Shown here piece by piece: positions 23,766-35,499 of a stretch of 64,000 bases of DNA. Made by a program: the position numbers and the translations under genes. The stretch is from the NCBI RefSeq assembly GCF_964340395.1, contig NC_135568.1, positions 12,140,276 through 12,204,275 on the forward strand, read 5' to 3'. Position 1 is the stretch's first letter; each line of letters begins with the position of its first letter. The stretch comes from Glandiceps talaboti. Its lineage: Eukaryota; Hemichordata; Enteropneusta; Spengelidae. Below the pieces are notes generated by a model. That model searched no databases, was not told where the DNA came from, and saw only the letters and a program-made list of their open reading frames with translations.

Positions 23766-24529
23766 ATTGTGGTGAGCCAGATCTTATTTTTGCACTGAAG
23801 CAATTATTATAGCCACAAAGAGCCCTGCAATGAAAAAAACCCTGCAGCTTTCTTATTAAATCTATTTGGTAAAAGTATTTTTTACTGTGTTCTGTCAGTG
23901 GAAAATAATCAATGAACATCTGAAATGTAAAGCTTGGAGAGAACATACATATCAATTGTTATGCACTCGATAGAAATCACGAAAAACGTATGTACTTTCA
24001 TTATGTTTGAGGAAACACTTTCATCATTTTTAGATCATTCTGTTAGATAATGCTTAGCCTAATTTTCTTACAATGCTGGTAATGGTATCAGATAGTGGGA
24101 AATCTGATAAAAAGTAGAGTTTCCAGTGTATTATACCATCATTTTATCACAGAATATGGCTCTAGAACTTAACCAAGAGATTGGATTATGAGGCTTCACA
24201 ATACTGTTTAGCCCACAGGGAACAGTAGCCTATGAAAGTAAAGACTACAATTCTCTGGACTGTTAGCTGTCCACATTTTCCCCTAGTCTGGATGCCAACA
24301 TGGTTTCTAACTAGGTGGAGGTGTAAATGTTAACAATACTGTATAGAAACTAGACTAATTTTCACCGAATATATTGATTATTGTAAATAATATATTTCTT
24401 AAAAGTTAGTAGAATCATCAACATTTCAAATGGTGACTGTACAACTTTAAGTGGTAGATTTTACCTAAATACCATCCTGTGAGTTTATCATTTTTACTCA
24501 TACACATTTCTTGTTTTCTTACTTTGCAG

Positions 24530-24575
24530 AGCTTGAAAGTGATAAAGAAGAGGTAGCAAAGGCACCAATTAAGAA
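24530..24575 (+). CDS. 46-nt mini-exon, charged linker
   Basis: Bounded by ACTTTGCAG and GTAAGT. It enters in phase 1, leaves in phase 2 and encodes ELESDKEEVAKAPIK plus two bases of a Lys codon. It links the Ig exons 21643-21951 and 25087-25436 in frame. Together with the micro-exon at 14773 it shows a repeating pattern, type A Ig, then a phase 1-2 mini-exon, then type B Ig, so the Ig pair was duplicated as a unit. Confidence 0.85.
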
Positions 24576-25086
24576 GTAAGTATTTAAAAGTTACAAGAAA
24601 TAAGAAATAAAATGGTATCTATAGGGGGTTTCCATTGGACAGTTTCAGCTGACTTAGCCTAGAATCCAGGTGATTGGAGATTTTGAGTTTTGAATACCCC
24701 TCATCAAAAATCGGATCCTCAATTGCCTTGATTCTAGGCTAAAGCTGACTCAGAGTTGGTGTTGCTCTAGTCTAGGTTCTTCATAGCTTTGAATCTCAAG
24801 ATCTTACTTCACTGTGTATTGAGAGAAATTTGAAGGCACGGATAGCCTCTAGATTAACTGGGGTCTTATTTAACCTGACTTAAAAAATGAACAAACATCA
24901 AGCTAGGCTAGTCCTGATGAGAGGAGGTGGTTGACGTTTGGGAATAGGGTTTTAACCTGCTGTGACATTTTAGCATGAATTCAATTAAAAGAATGAATCT
25001 CACTTTATTTTTCTTAGAACGGGTATTGTGCTGTTCAGAGGCCAAAATTTGGCAGCTTTTTAAATCTACACTTTTTATCATTTTAG
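24576..25086 (+). other. 511-bp intron
   Basis: Contains a fragment (about 24760-24860) of the repeat family found at 415-775; otherwise nothing recognisable. Confidence 0.65.
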
Positions 25087-25436
25087 AACAACAAGTTTAA
25101 CTGTGCAGAGACCTGCTCTAACACAACCAAAGAAAGAACTATCAAAACCAGAAATCAAAGCACCTGAGTTTACCCTGAAACCAAAAGCCCAGACAGTGGC
25201 AGTACCAAACACTGCTAAATTTACATGCAGTGTTGCTGGAACACCCAAACCAACAGTGAAATGGGACAAAAATGGCAAAATTCTTGAAGACGAGGGCAGA
25301 TTTGAAATCTATGAAGAAAAAGGTGTTCATATTCTGGAGATCTTTGATACAGAAGTGTCAGATTCTGGCAAATATACAGTTACAACAACCAACACTGCTG
25401 GCAAGGCTACAGCTACTGTGTCTCTCAATATGCAAG
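25087..25436 (+). CDS. Ig domain 4 (type B)
   Basis: Phase 2-1 exon. A basic linker (VQRPALTQPKKELSKPEIK) precedes an I-set Ig: APEFTLKPKAQTV, KFTCSVAG, VKWDKNGKI with the core Trp, EDEGRFEIYEEKGVHILEIF and SDSGKYTVTTTNTAG. The F-strand Cys is Val. It is the paralogue of the Ig at 17859-18235, sharing the DEGR-EIYE-GVH-LE-F region. Confidence 0.93.
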
Positions 25437-27376
25437 GTGAGTGGTTGTGTTGGCATTAACTTTTTAAAGAGATCAGTATTAGGGTGTTTAATACAATACA
25501 GACTGAAACACTTTACTGGGTAAATACAATGTTTTTAACGACGGCAAATAAATGTATTGGACCTTGTGTTAGAAGGAGAGAGAGAGAAAACCTTCTCTCT
25601 CAAATAATCATAAATTTGCCCTCTTTCAGTGTACTCTAAACAAATACCTGAAATTACTTTGTTTTCCTGTCTTTAAGATTTTCCAATTTTAAAATACTTT
25701 TTCATCTAATTTTTCACACTGAAAGAATATAACAAACTCTTGTACTAAGCATGTTTCCAGGCAGTGACACCATATATTCTAGAAGGTTCCATTCAAAGAT
25801 ATAAAATTTATGGTTTAGTAGATGTCTCGATGGCGTTGGCGTGACCTCAAAGTAATTTATACACCATATTTCAGCGGTAACTCCCATGTGTAGAATAATG
25901 AGTCACACCTTTTGTTTACCTGATGTGGGCAAAGTATAGTATTGTTTGTAGTCTTGAGTTCTGTATATTTCTTCTGTGTTGTTACAATTCTTGGTACCTG
26001 AAATCGAATTTTACTACCTAGGTGCATAATGAATATTAGATTTGTTGGTTGACATTGTGACTTCCAACCCACATGCTACACATGCATTACAATAGGTGTC
26101 ACTGTGCACGAGACCTCCTTGTTCTATTTTGACCCACTAGTTGGATAAAATGATATTATAGGTACCAAGAATTTCTTGGTTGGCACAATGGCTTCCAATC
26201 TACATCCTAACACATGCATCACTATAGACACATGAGAATAAGTCAACCTTTCTTGTTCTATTTAGACCCTCCAGTGTGTGGTGAAATATTATTGTAGGTA
26301 CCAAGAACTATGTTTGTGAAAGTTACAGCACAAAAGTAATGACCATTATTGACCATACAAAGAACAGTTGACTTAGTTTCTGTTTATAACCTGTCCAGAA
26401 TTCACTCTGAGTCATAGTTAACTTCTGGCAATTAAAGGCCATATTGGATTAAGATTAAGCTTGGGTTACATAGTTGTCTGGCAGTACTAGTACAGAGAAA
26501 TTGGTCCACAACAAAAGAAAGGTCCTATCTAATCCTTATGTCTCCCCTGATAAAACAGTACTCCTGCTAGAACCTAGGACTGAAACATTGGCCTTTAAGT
26601 GCTATGTCTCACAGGCATTCTTTCAGTGGAACTTCAATACATTATAACTGTACGACATTTACACAAATGACACTCACTTTTTAGCCTAGTATGAAATTGT
26701 GATGAATTCTACTGATTTTGGTTTGATTGTAGTTAAAGGTCAAGGTTTCAATCCCAGGCCCTACATTAGTATTATCATATCAGTAGAGCCACAAGGATTA
26801 CATAGGAATACTTTTATTCATTACCAACTTGTTTCACCTAGATGTTAATCCTAATGTGACTCTGGTCTTTAGCAGAGAATAAACAAGAAAAAACTATTTT
26901 TTCATTATTCAGATTAAATGTATAGCTGACTTCTTACACTCTTTGTTTTTTCCCTCATTTTTTAGATCAACTTGTTCTGTAAGTCTAGCAGACAACTGTT
27001 TTTCATGCCTAGATTTTAATTCTAATCTGAACTGGGCCTTTAAAGACCCATGATTCAATCCCAGGTTCTGACATTAGTGTTATCATATCAGTAGAGCTAT
27101 AAGGATTACATACGATCATTCTCTTGTTCAGGACCAACTTTTTCTATAGTTCTTCCAGACAACTTTTTCACATATAACTTTTACTCCTATAATTCAACAT
27201 GGATTATTATATACCCAGGTTTTCAATCCCAGGTCATTGCATTAGTGTTATCTTAACAAGGATTACATACTAGATTATTCTTTTGTACTGTTTCAACTTT
27301 TTCTTTAACTCTTCAAGTTCCAGACAACTTTTTTCTCAGTCACCTTTGATTAAAAGTGATCATTTTGATTTTATAG
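25437..27376 (+). other. 1.9-kb intron
   Basis: Phase-1 intron. About 25985-26310 has two to three copies of a segment with GGTACCAAGAATT and TTGTTCTATTTTGACCC, of which diverged inverted or direct copies occur near 37300-37450 and 42830-42980. About 26730-27360 is a diverged repeat described separately. Confidence 0.65.
26730..27360. repeat. Diverged ~200-300-bp repeat
   Basis: Blocks TTTCAATCCCAGGTCNTNCATTAGTGTTATCATATCAGTAGAGC, AAGGATTACATA and TTCCAGACAACTTTTT recur about three times. A related TTTCAATCCCAGGTTCTTA block is found at about 63290-63560. Confidence 0.6.
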
Positions 27377-27676
27377 GTAAGAAAGAAAGAACAGAGGCAC
27401 CAAAATTCATCCGAAAGGTCAAAGACAGTACAATTATGGATGGTGATGAGGCTATCTTTGAGTGTGAAATTACCGGACTTCCAACACCTAAAGTACACTG
27501 GCTTCTAGATGGCAAAGAAATCAGAGATTGTGATATTTATCAGATTTCTTTCAATGGGAAAGTAGCTAAGCTGGTTTTACCAGAAGCTTTCCCAGAAGAT
27601 GAAGGAGACTACACTTGTAAAGCAGTCAACTCAGCTGGACAAGTCTCTTGTACAGCAGAACTTCTTGTTGAAGAAG
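27377..27676 (+). CDS. Ig domain 5
   Basis: Symmetrical phase 1-1 exon of 300 nt. It encodes GKKERTEAPKFIRKV and an I-set Ig with DGDEAIFECEITG, HWLLDGKEI with the core Trp, PEAFPEDEGDYTCKAVNSAG, and CTAELLVEE at the end. Both Cys are kept. The EAFPEDEG signature groups it with the Ig domains at 28617/29795 and 39065. Confidence 0.94.
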
Positions 27677-27729
27677 GTAGGTTCATAAAATTAAAGAGTT
27701 ACTTATGTCTGAAATTGTAATGTCAAAAA

Positions 27730-28260
27730 AAAATTCAGAAAACAAAATTTTGGACAAATAATTTTGGTGAGAAAGTAACAATTTTGTAATCAGTTCACAA
27801 ATAAGTATCATGTCTGTGTTTTCAGTACAAAATAAAGTGTATGTGTCCTAAAGATTTACAGAAAAACAACTTTTTGTCCACTAATTTCGGCGGGAAAACA
27901 AAACAATTTTATCATCAATTCACAAATAAATTTGTGACTAAAATAAAAGTTGAGATGTTCAAAAAATCAACAGAAAAACAACAATTTTTGTTAAATAATT
28001 TTGGGAAGAAGGTAATACAATTTTACCATCAACTGATGTGTAAATATTATTTGGATAATTCCAGTCTAAAATGAAAGTTGAGATGTGACACAAATTTACC
28101 GAAAAATGACAATTTTTGTCAAATAATTTGGCAGGAAAGTAATACAATTTTTTCATCGTTTCCTAAATACGTATTATTACTAGGAATTCCGTCTACAATA
28201 AAATTGAGATATGACAATAAGTTACAAAAACACCAGAATTTTTGTTCAGGAAAGTGAAAA
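27730..28260. repeat. ~118-bp A/T-rich tandem repeat, about 4 copies
   Basis: Units share TTACAGAAAAACAACNNTTTTTGT, AATAATTTTGGNGRGAAAGTAATACAATTTT and ATCATCAATTCACAAATAA. It fills most of the intron 27677-28616. Confidence 0.75.
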
Positions 28261-28616
28261 GTATTGAAGACGTTAAAAGTGGTCAAAAAGTTGATAGCTA
28301 GTGTTGTCAGTGCATCTTATGTTTATAGTCGGGTACCATAGAAGTGTACCTTATGTGTACCTCTTTTAACAAAGTGATGGAATTTCAAACTACATACAAC
28401 GATAAAAGACTTGCATTGTTGTGTGTCCAATGGAATGCCCAGAGGAATAATAACAAAAAAGAAAACCAGAAATCTTGTTTCACAGTTCACTACTCTGGTC
28501 ACAAACTGATCCAAAAAGTCCACACTGTGTCGCATTGTTCCTGTGCACTAGCATCTATTTCTAGAATAAACTTTTCATGGTTGCTTGACCTTCATTTCTT
28601 TTTGTTGCCTCAACAG

Positions 28617-28727
28617 AAGTCAAGAAACCAGTGGTTACCAAAGACACTAAACCTGAATTTGTAGACAAATTACAAGACCTGACAGTGCAGGATGGTGACC
28701 AAGTAAAACTCACCGTCAAAATAAAAG
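28617..28727 (+). CDS. Ig domain 6, N-terminal half
   Basis: Phase 1-1 exon of 111 nt encoding EVKKPVVTKDTKPEFVDKL and the A/B strands of an Ig, ending LTVKIKG, where the GTGCGT donor splits the Gly codon. It joins in frame to 29795-29992. The usual B-strand Cys is Val. This is the only Ig domain in the visible gene interrupted by an intron. Confidence 0.88.
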
Positions 28728-29794
28728 GTGCGTCTGTAAACACAGTTGGCTTTCAATCATTGTTTATAGAAGTTTTACATTTGAAAACAACTGTTGGGTC
28801 AATATAACACTACTACAAGCATTAAAGTGGTATTAAATCTAAAGAACATTTGCCATATGGAAAGGCAACACCTACAAGTACTTGGAGAATGGGTTTACAA
28901 ACTCCTTCAAGTTTATTCTCTGACTTTCCTTGCTTTGTAGACAGTTTTGTGGTAATTATACACCAAAGCTAAACATTTGCTTTAGGATTTAAACCTTTTT
29001 AGTGAAGTGGGTTGACTGAGAATGGGATTTTGGAATGCATGGACACACCTGTATGATCACTAGAACCATACATAGAAATTAATTCTTTCACACATGGACA
29101 CAGCCCTATCACTAGAACCATACATAGAAATTAATTCTTTCACCCATGGACACAGCCCTATCACTAGAACCATACACAGAAATTAATTCTTCCACACACA
29201 CTAATGAAAACGTTCGAGAGATTCTACCCTGATAATAACATTGTAGTAGTCTTTATGTACAATGCTTGTTGTGTTTGTGAATCTGTACAAACATATCAGT
29301 ATACCTGTGTTCCCCCACCCAAAACTGACACTTTCTCAAGAATTAACTCTCAGTGTGTGTTGACTGATTAGAGATTTTTAAATGCATAGACACAGCTTTA
29401 CCATTATAGAACCAAACATAGAAATGTCAGATGAGTTTATAGATAATATGTCTTGATAACAACATTATGGTGGTCTTGTGCATAACAATGCTCATATTTG
29501 TCAATTTACATACATGTACAAGATACAGATGTACGCAAATCCAATGGTCCGACAAATGTCAAACTACTAATTTTTTACTCAGACGACTAGTTTTTCACAA
29601 TCAGGAAATCAGGTGGACCACCAGCTCAGCCTGCATGACTTTTTTGAGTCACTTCTATTGGGACCACCAGTTTCAAAACTGATTTGCTTATCCCTGTGGT
29701 ACCCAAGTTCCCAAAACCTGACATTGTCTTAAGAAACTTGGCAATTGTAACCAGCTAACATCATAATTATAACGTTGTCTATTTCTACCACTAG
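28728..29794 (+). other. 1.1-kb intron inside an Ig domain
   Basis: Contains three tandem copies of a ~55-bp segment (CCTATCACTAGAACCATACATAGAAATTAATTCTTTCACACATGGACACAG) at about 29040-29200; a fainter copy lies near 29385. Confidence 0.75.
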
Positions 29795-29992
29795 GTTCAC
29801 CTGCTCCAAAAGTGACCTGGTTTATGAACAACGAACCCATTGAAGACAGTCCTGACTTTAGACTAATCAGCAAAGATGATGTCCATACTTTGTTTATCGC
29901 GGAAATTTTCCCTGACGATACCGGAAAATACACGTGCAGAGCATCGAACACAGCCGGCCAATCAGAATCATCGGCCAAACTGACGGTCAAAG
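29795..29992 (+). CDS. Ig domain 6, C-terminal half
   Basis: Enters in phase 1 (split Gly) and encodes SPAPKVTWFMNNEPI with the core Trp, DVHTLFIAEIFPDDTGKYTC on the E and F strands, RASNTAG and AKLTVKG. It leaves in phase 1 at AAAG|GTATTC. With 28617-28727 it forms one complete I-set Ig domain, having only the F-strand Cys. The DFR in SPDFRLIS is not a DFRxxL motif, because the sixth residue is Ser. Confidence 0.93.
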
Positions 29993-32900
29993 GTATTCCT
30001 AAATATGAGATTATTATCAAACTTGATTCCGTCAACTTCTCCAATCGAATTTTTAAAACAAATTTCAATCTCTCAAGTCTTCGTATATTCTAGATTTCTC
30101 ATCCAAACTTTCACTTCTACAAAATTCTTGAGAAAAAAAAATCATTTTTCTATTCTTTTTAGACATTTCATATGATCCTCTTAGATTCCACTGTAGTCAC
30201 AACCAATCAGTATTTGCTGAGACTTGTAGATTTTTCCTATTCATCTCTCCTGTAGACTTCTTTGTCAGAAACTGATCACTCTGCTTCTTTGTGACTTCAC
30301 CAAAAAAAAAAAAAATTGACCCTCAAAAAAAATGACACCGCATATACAGCAATCATAATGCCGCCTCCTGCTGCTAAAAAATGTACATTTTTATAAAAGT
30401 CACAAAGAAGCAATGGTGTCTAGTTTCCCTTTTTTTCATTTTGTGTGAACTTCTTCAACTGCATGCAAGTTTGTTACATTGCTTCATGTTGTACATAGAA
30501 TATATTCAGACATTTGAAAAGTAGGATGGATTTAACATGACATACAGGATATAAGGACAGTACAGTTAATGGTCATTGCATCAATGATCAGTCAATGAAT
30601 TGTATTTATATGCAGAAAAAATCAGTTGGTGGTCAGTCAATGGCTGACATGAAAATCAATCAATGAATGACAAAGTTCCATCAATAATCAGTCAATGAAC
30701 TGTACTTGTCAAATGGGAAAGTCAGCTAGTGATAGCCAATGACAGAAAAAAGAATGAATGAATGAATGAATGAATGAATGAATGAATGAATGAATGACAA
30801 GGTTTCATCAATGATCAATCAATGAACTGTATTTGTCAATGAGAAAGTCAGCTAGCGATCAGTCAATGACTGACAGAAAAATGAATGAATGAATGAGGTT
30901 CCACCAATGATTAGTCAATGAACTGTATTTGTCATATGAGAAAGCCAGCTAGTGATCAGACAATGACTGACATAAAAACCAATGAGTGAATGAATAAATG
31001 AGGTTCCATCAATGATTAGTCAATGAACTGTATTTGTCATGAGAAAGCCAGCTAGTGATCAGACAATGACTGACAGAAAAATGAATGAATGACAAGGGTT
31101 CAGGCAATGAATTGTGTTTGTAAAACAAAGAGTCAGCTAGTGATCAGTCAATGACTGACAGAAAAATAAATGAATGAATGAATGAATGAATGAATGAATG
31201 AATGACAAGGGTTGAGGCAATGAATTGTATTTGTAAAATAAAGAAAGTCAGCTAGTGATCAGTCAATGACTGACAGAAAAGAAAGAAAGTTATAGACAAA
31301 ATATTGCCTAGACTAGATCAAATACTGATTGGTGCTCATTCTAAATACAGCATAGTGAAATAAATCGCTAGAAACTATTCCTTTCTTGTCTAGCTTTTCT
31401 CTTTCCAGTGTTACTTTTGCCACTGTCCTTGTGTCCTGTCTGTCCATGTTCTGTGCCGTCCTACTAACTCTTTTTCAAATCACAGCTCCAATCCCAAGTC
31501 CAAACCTGACCCGAGTTTTCTGATACTATTTCATTCATCCTCAACCTTCTAGTATCAGAATGTTCAGGTTATAGGTTTTGGGGATGGAAATCTGTCTCTG
31601 TCTCTCACATACACAGTACATACTGTTGCACTCACAGTGAGGGAATTCTGTCTTCCAGGGATTAGCACTTTCTTTTAATTAATACTTGACCACAAAGTGA
31701 AGGAATTATGGTTCAAGATTAAGAATGACGTAGTTCTCTTTAACATTTATAGATTGTAAGATACATCATGTTGTTCAGCCCTAATCAGCTATCACTGTAT
31801 GTGAGTGCTGGCTGATAGGGGCGGCATGACGCATCATATCTTACACACTGTACATCAAACTTTTAACGCAGGTTGTAATTTCAACCCAAAGCCAGTCCTG
31901 TAACAATTCTTTTCTTTCAGAATGCATCTCAAAAGTGAGTTTTTGGTACTTTAAAACAGATAGTATCAAATTTGAGTTTCTGTTCCGTCATCTTCCCTAT
32001 TCAGAAACAAAAAATCTCTTTTGTGATGATTTTATTTGCCCAAATTTATACAATCTCTTTACATCAATATAGATATTCCTTGGAAGAATGGATTCCTTCA
32101 CATTCCACAAATATCAGTATTAGAGCTACCATCAAGTGTCATGTTTGGTGTTGTTTATTTGGTTGTAACCGAGCAACAAAAGGTCACATGGCTGTAACGT
32201 AGCAACTAAAGATCACATGGTTGTAAGCTAGCAACAAGTCATATATCCCATAATAACTACTTATTTGTTTGCGCTATCCTCATAAAAATGGCAAGACTTT
32301 TTCTCTTCGTATTTCAATACAATAATTCTTTTATCATATTTGTTTGGTCCCCAGCCGAAGGGTTATTGTCATGACACATCTCTGTGATATAAAATTACAA
32401 AGTAAACTACAACAAATCTTGACTCATGAAAAATAAATTACACAGTTAATACTTACAAATATAGTCAGGAAGTAGACCTAACTGTTAGGCATAAGTGTAC
32501 CTTTGAATAATTGTAGCTACCATGCCAAACTGTAATAGTAACTGGATAAAAGACCAGTTTGGAAAGCTTGTGTCATGATATAGGATGACATAATCTTCAT
32601 CTTTCAGAGACTCACAATTTTACAATCATCACTTTCATGCCTGTTTTAATTTCATCAAAGCTTGATATATCAGTATTCTTATAATGTAAAGTCATTTCCC
32701 ATCAATTTTGTCATCTTGCCATTCCTATGATGGGTAGTGTAAACTAGAATAAAGTTACTTGGGTGTCATCTCAAAATATACCAGCCCAGCCCTTCTGAAT
32801 CTATAGGATTGAGTTAGCACTCCCTCTACACCCACCAACAGAAGTTAATTGTTCGAGTTTACTCCCTTCGCATCCATCAAAACAACTTGCTTAAGAGTTT

Positions 32901-33939
32901 ACTCCTTCCACACCCATCAAAAGAAGTTGCTTGAGTTTACTCCTTCCACACCCATCAAAAGAACTTGCTGGCTTATGATAGAAATGAAGAAGTAAATATC
33001 GTTCTTTGGAACTTGGTAAGATAAAATGTCCTCAGTCCAGAAAAAGGCGTTTCAGAATCAGCCCTTCATTCAGAGCCAACATTCTCTCACTTTTGAAACC
33101 ATGTGAGAAAGGTGTAATCATATTTCAGGCTGTTATACTGTTATTAAGAGAATTATCCCCTATGTGTACTTGATTCCTTCCCCTTCATAAGGCCCTCATT
33201 CTGTTCAAGAGACCAACTGTCCTCACTTGATCCCCCTCCCCTCCCATACTGGGAATACCATTGTCAACTGCTCGTTCTGTTAAAGAGACCAACTAGCCCA
33301 TACTTGACCCCTTCCCCTACCCCCACCTCTCCCATATTGGGGATATCACTTGGTCCACTACCATCATTATCACCTGGCGGTCATCATACACCATGCTAAA
33401 TAGACATCTGTGAACGTCTTCTTCAACTGTCATCTGAAGTCTCAACTCTAGATCTGTTTAAAATACTCTGTCTGCTGTCCTATTGTCGTCTCTTTCACTA
33501 CTCTCTCACTACTTTGCTGTAACATCTATGACTCAGTTCACATGGTGATGGGACTTCTTACCAACTCTTGTTTCCAAGGTAACTGTCTCTTCTTCTCTGC
33601 ATGATCGACTGCATGAATTCTTCTTCTCAATTGTAGAAAGTAGTTTCAAATTATTTTATCCCAATGATTAGATTTTAAATATTTTTGAGTTTCAAAACTG
33701 ATACAGGTGATTTTGAATAATGCCTATGCAGTGATACCTGTATCATGTGGTGAAATAAATTTGTTTTGTGATCATAAAAGGGTAGAAGAAAATTTCAAGT
33801 TATGCATCTACTTCAGCCAATCTTTGGTTAGTAAAGGTTTCACTGCAGATGCATCATGCAAAGTTTCCTAACCATGCACTCAATATGATATCGTGAAGGT
33901 ATTTGTGCATGTGTATGAAGTACTAATTTCTCTTCACAG
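29993..33939 (+). other. 3.9-kb intron
   Basis: Phase-1 intron with the GAAT-containing tandem repeat (30540-31290), an A-rich run near 30300, a ~40-bp repeat at about 32840-32965 (GAGTTTACTCCTTCCACACCCATCAAAAGAA) and a short duplicated pyrimidine-rich segment at about 33160-33350. A 14-nt stretch with strong flanking splice signals at 31921-31934 has the wrong phase for the neighbouring exons. Confidence 0.7.
30540..31290. repeat. ~100-120-bp tandem repeat with embedded (GAAT)n
   Basis: Six or seven units share CAATGAACTGTATTTGTCA, GAAAGTCAGCTAGTGATCAGTCAATGACTGACAGAAAAATGAATGAATG and GGTTCCATCAATGATCAG. The GAATGAATG part has expanded to long microsatellites at about 30752-30796 and 31168-31204, showing a microsatellite growing inside a minisatellite. 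Confidence 0.85.
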
Positions 33940-34282
33940 AACCTGGACCATCAACTGATCCACCAGTATTCATCCAGAAACCCAAATCAGTGAATGTAGA
34001 TGAAGGCAACAGTGTTAAACTTGAATGTAAAGTTGAAGGTTCACCCATTCCTTCCATCACTTGGGAAAAGAATGGCCAAACAGTTTACGATGGTGGCCGT
34101 ATCAAAATCTCCAACTCTGATGACACCAATATTCTCCATATACAAGCTGTACTATCTACTGATGCTGGACGCTATACTTGTAAAGCGGAAAACATGCATG
34201 GACAAGAATGTTGTACAGTGACGGTGTCGGTTAGACAAATTGAAGAAGAACCCATCGACTTCAGATCACTACTAAAAACCAG
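33940..34282 (+). CDS. Ig domain 7 followed by a DFRxxL motif
   Basis: Phase 1-2 exon. EPGPSTDPPVFIQKPKSV leads into an I-set Ig: EGNSVKLECKVEG, ITWEKNGQTV with the core Trp, and TDAGRYTCKAENMHG with both Cys. After the last strand comes an acidic linker and DFRSLL (34258-34275), matching the DFRxxL actin-binding motif of smooth-muscle MLCK. The exon ends ACCAG|GTTGGT, a weaker-than-usual donor, in phase 2, completed by the exon at 39065. Confidence 0.9.
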
Positions 34283-34607
34283 GTTGGTAACATTTCTAAT
34301 AAACTGGCCTAGAATCCACAACATCGTAAACCACAGATCTCTTTTACGACACCGTCTGAAACATAGCCGCCAAGTATTTCGTTGCTTCAGCAGAAATATG
34401 TCCTCGGGCTTGCAAAAATGAGAATCCAGTCATGTAGGGATGTTTGCTATCACCTTTCCCCCCCAACACCTGCGGGCATTTCACGAGTGGTCTTCTACTA
34501 ATGAAGGTTTCAGCCATAAAGGTGCACATTCTTAGGTTTTAAATTTTCCCACTGTGAAATGACGTAGATGGGCATCACGAATATTAAATAAACCCACCTC
34601 AGTAGAC

Positions 34608-35391
34608 AAAATCAGCCAATCACAAAGGGATATATTTCATGATGGACATAGAATCAGCCAATCACAAAGGGATAGATTTTATGATGGACATAGAATCAGC
34701 CAATCACAAAGGGATAGATTTTATGATGGACATAGAATCAGCCAATCACAAAGGGATAGATTTCATAATGGACATAGAATCAGCCAATCACAAAGGGATA
34801 GATTTCATGATGGACATAGAATCAGCCAATCACAAAGGGATAGATTTCATGATGGACATAGAATCAGCCAATCACAAAGGGATAGATTTCATGATGGACA
34901 TAGAATCAGCCAATCACAAAGTGATAGATTTTATGATGGACATAGAATCAGCCAATCACAAAGGGATAGATTTCATGATGGACATAGAATCAGCCAATCA
35001 CAAAGTGATAGATTTCATGATGGACATAGAATCAGCCAATCACAAAGGGATAGATTTCATGATGGACATAGAATCAGCCAATCACAAAGGGATAGATTTC
35101 ATGGTGGACATAGAATCAGCCAATCACAAAGGGATAGATTTCATGATGGACATAGAATCAGCCAATCACAAAGGGATAGATTTCATGATGGACATATAAT
35201 CAGCCAGTCACAAAATGATAGATTTCATGGTGGACATAGAATCAGCCAATCACAAAGGGATAGATTTCATGGTGGACATAGAATCAGCCAATCACAAAGG
35301 GATAGATTTCATGGTGGACATAGAATCAGCCAATCACAAAGGGATAGATTTCATGATGGACATAGAATCAGCCAATCACAAAGGCATCTAG
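34608..35391. repeat. 42-bp minisatellite, about 19 copies, one CCAAT box per unit
   Basis: The unit is GATGGACATAGAATCAGCCA followed by ATCACAAAGGGATAGATTTCAT (42 bp). Copies are nearly identical, with scattered A/G changes, implying recent expansion. Each carries CAGCCAATCAC, a good NF-Y/CCAAT consensus. Because 42 is a multiple of 3, one frame stays open for 186 codons; no splice sites or phase support a coding role. It lies 330 bp into the intron that separates the two DFRxxL motifs. Confidence 0.97.
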
Positions 35392-35499
35392 ACGACATGA
35401 TGGACATAGATGTATCTATTAGTGGGGGTTGAACACGCTGCAGGAAGTCATAAATCTAACTAACGTTTGACTACACAGCCATGACAGCCAGGCATAGAG

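Larger units (their letters stand above)
21952..24529 (+). other. 2.6-kb intron
   Basis: Phase-1 intron containing copies of the ACCAGGGTTCCCTACCAGTGTTTTTGTTA dispersed repeat in both orientations (about 22030-22330 and 22440-22720) and the MITE-like TAGTCTAGTTCC repeats. No additional exon is supported. Confidence 0.7.

Noticed and set aside
29845-29862. A third DFRxxL motif (DFRLIS in Ig 6)
   Set aside because: The last position is Ser instead of Leu, and the sequence is part of a folded Ig strand.
31921-31934. 14-nt micro-exon (TTCTTTTCTTTCAG-AATGCATCTCAAAA-GTGAGT)
   Set aside because: Splice signals are strong, but 14 nt entered in phase 1 leaves phase 0, while the next exon (33940) needs phase 1. 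Including it would break the frame unless paired with another unseen exon.
33537-33578. 42-nt phase 1-1 candidate exon (ACTCAG-TTCACATGG...TTCCAAG-GTAACT)
   Set aside because: Poor polypyrimidine tract, and the hydrophobic peptide has no resemblance to the charged linkers of this gene.
34639-35199. 186-codon frame of a 14-residue repeat (MDIESANHKGIDFM)
   Set aside because: Product of the 42-bp minisatellite inside an intron; no acceptor or donor in a compatible phase.
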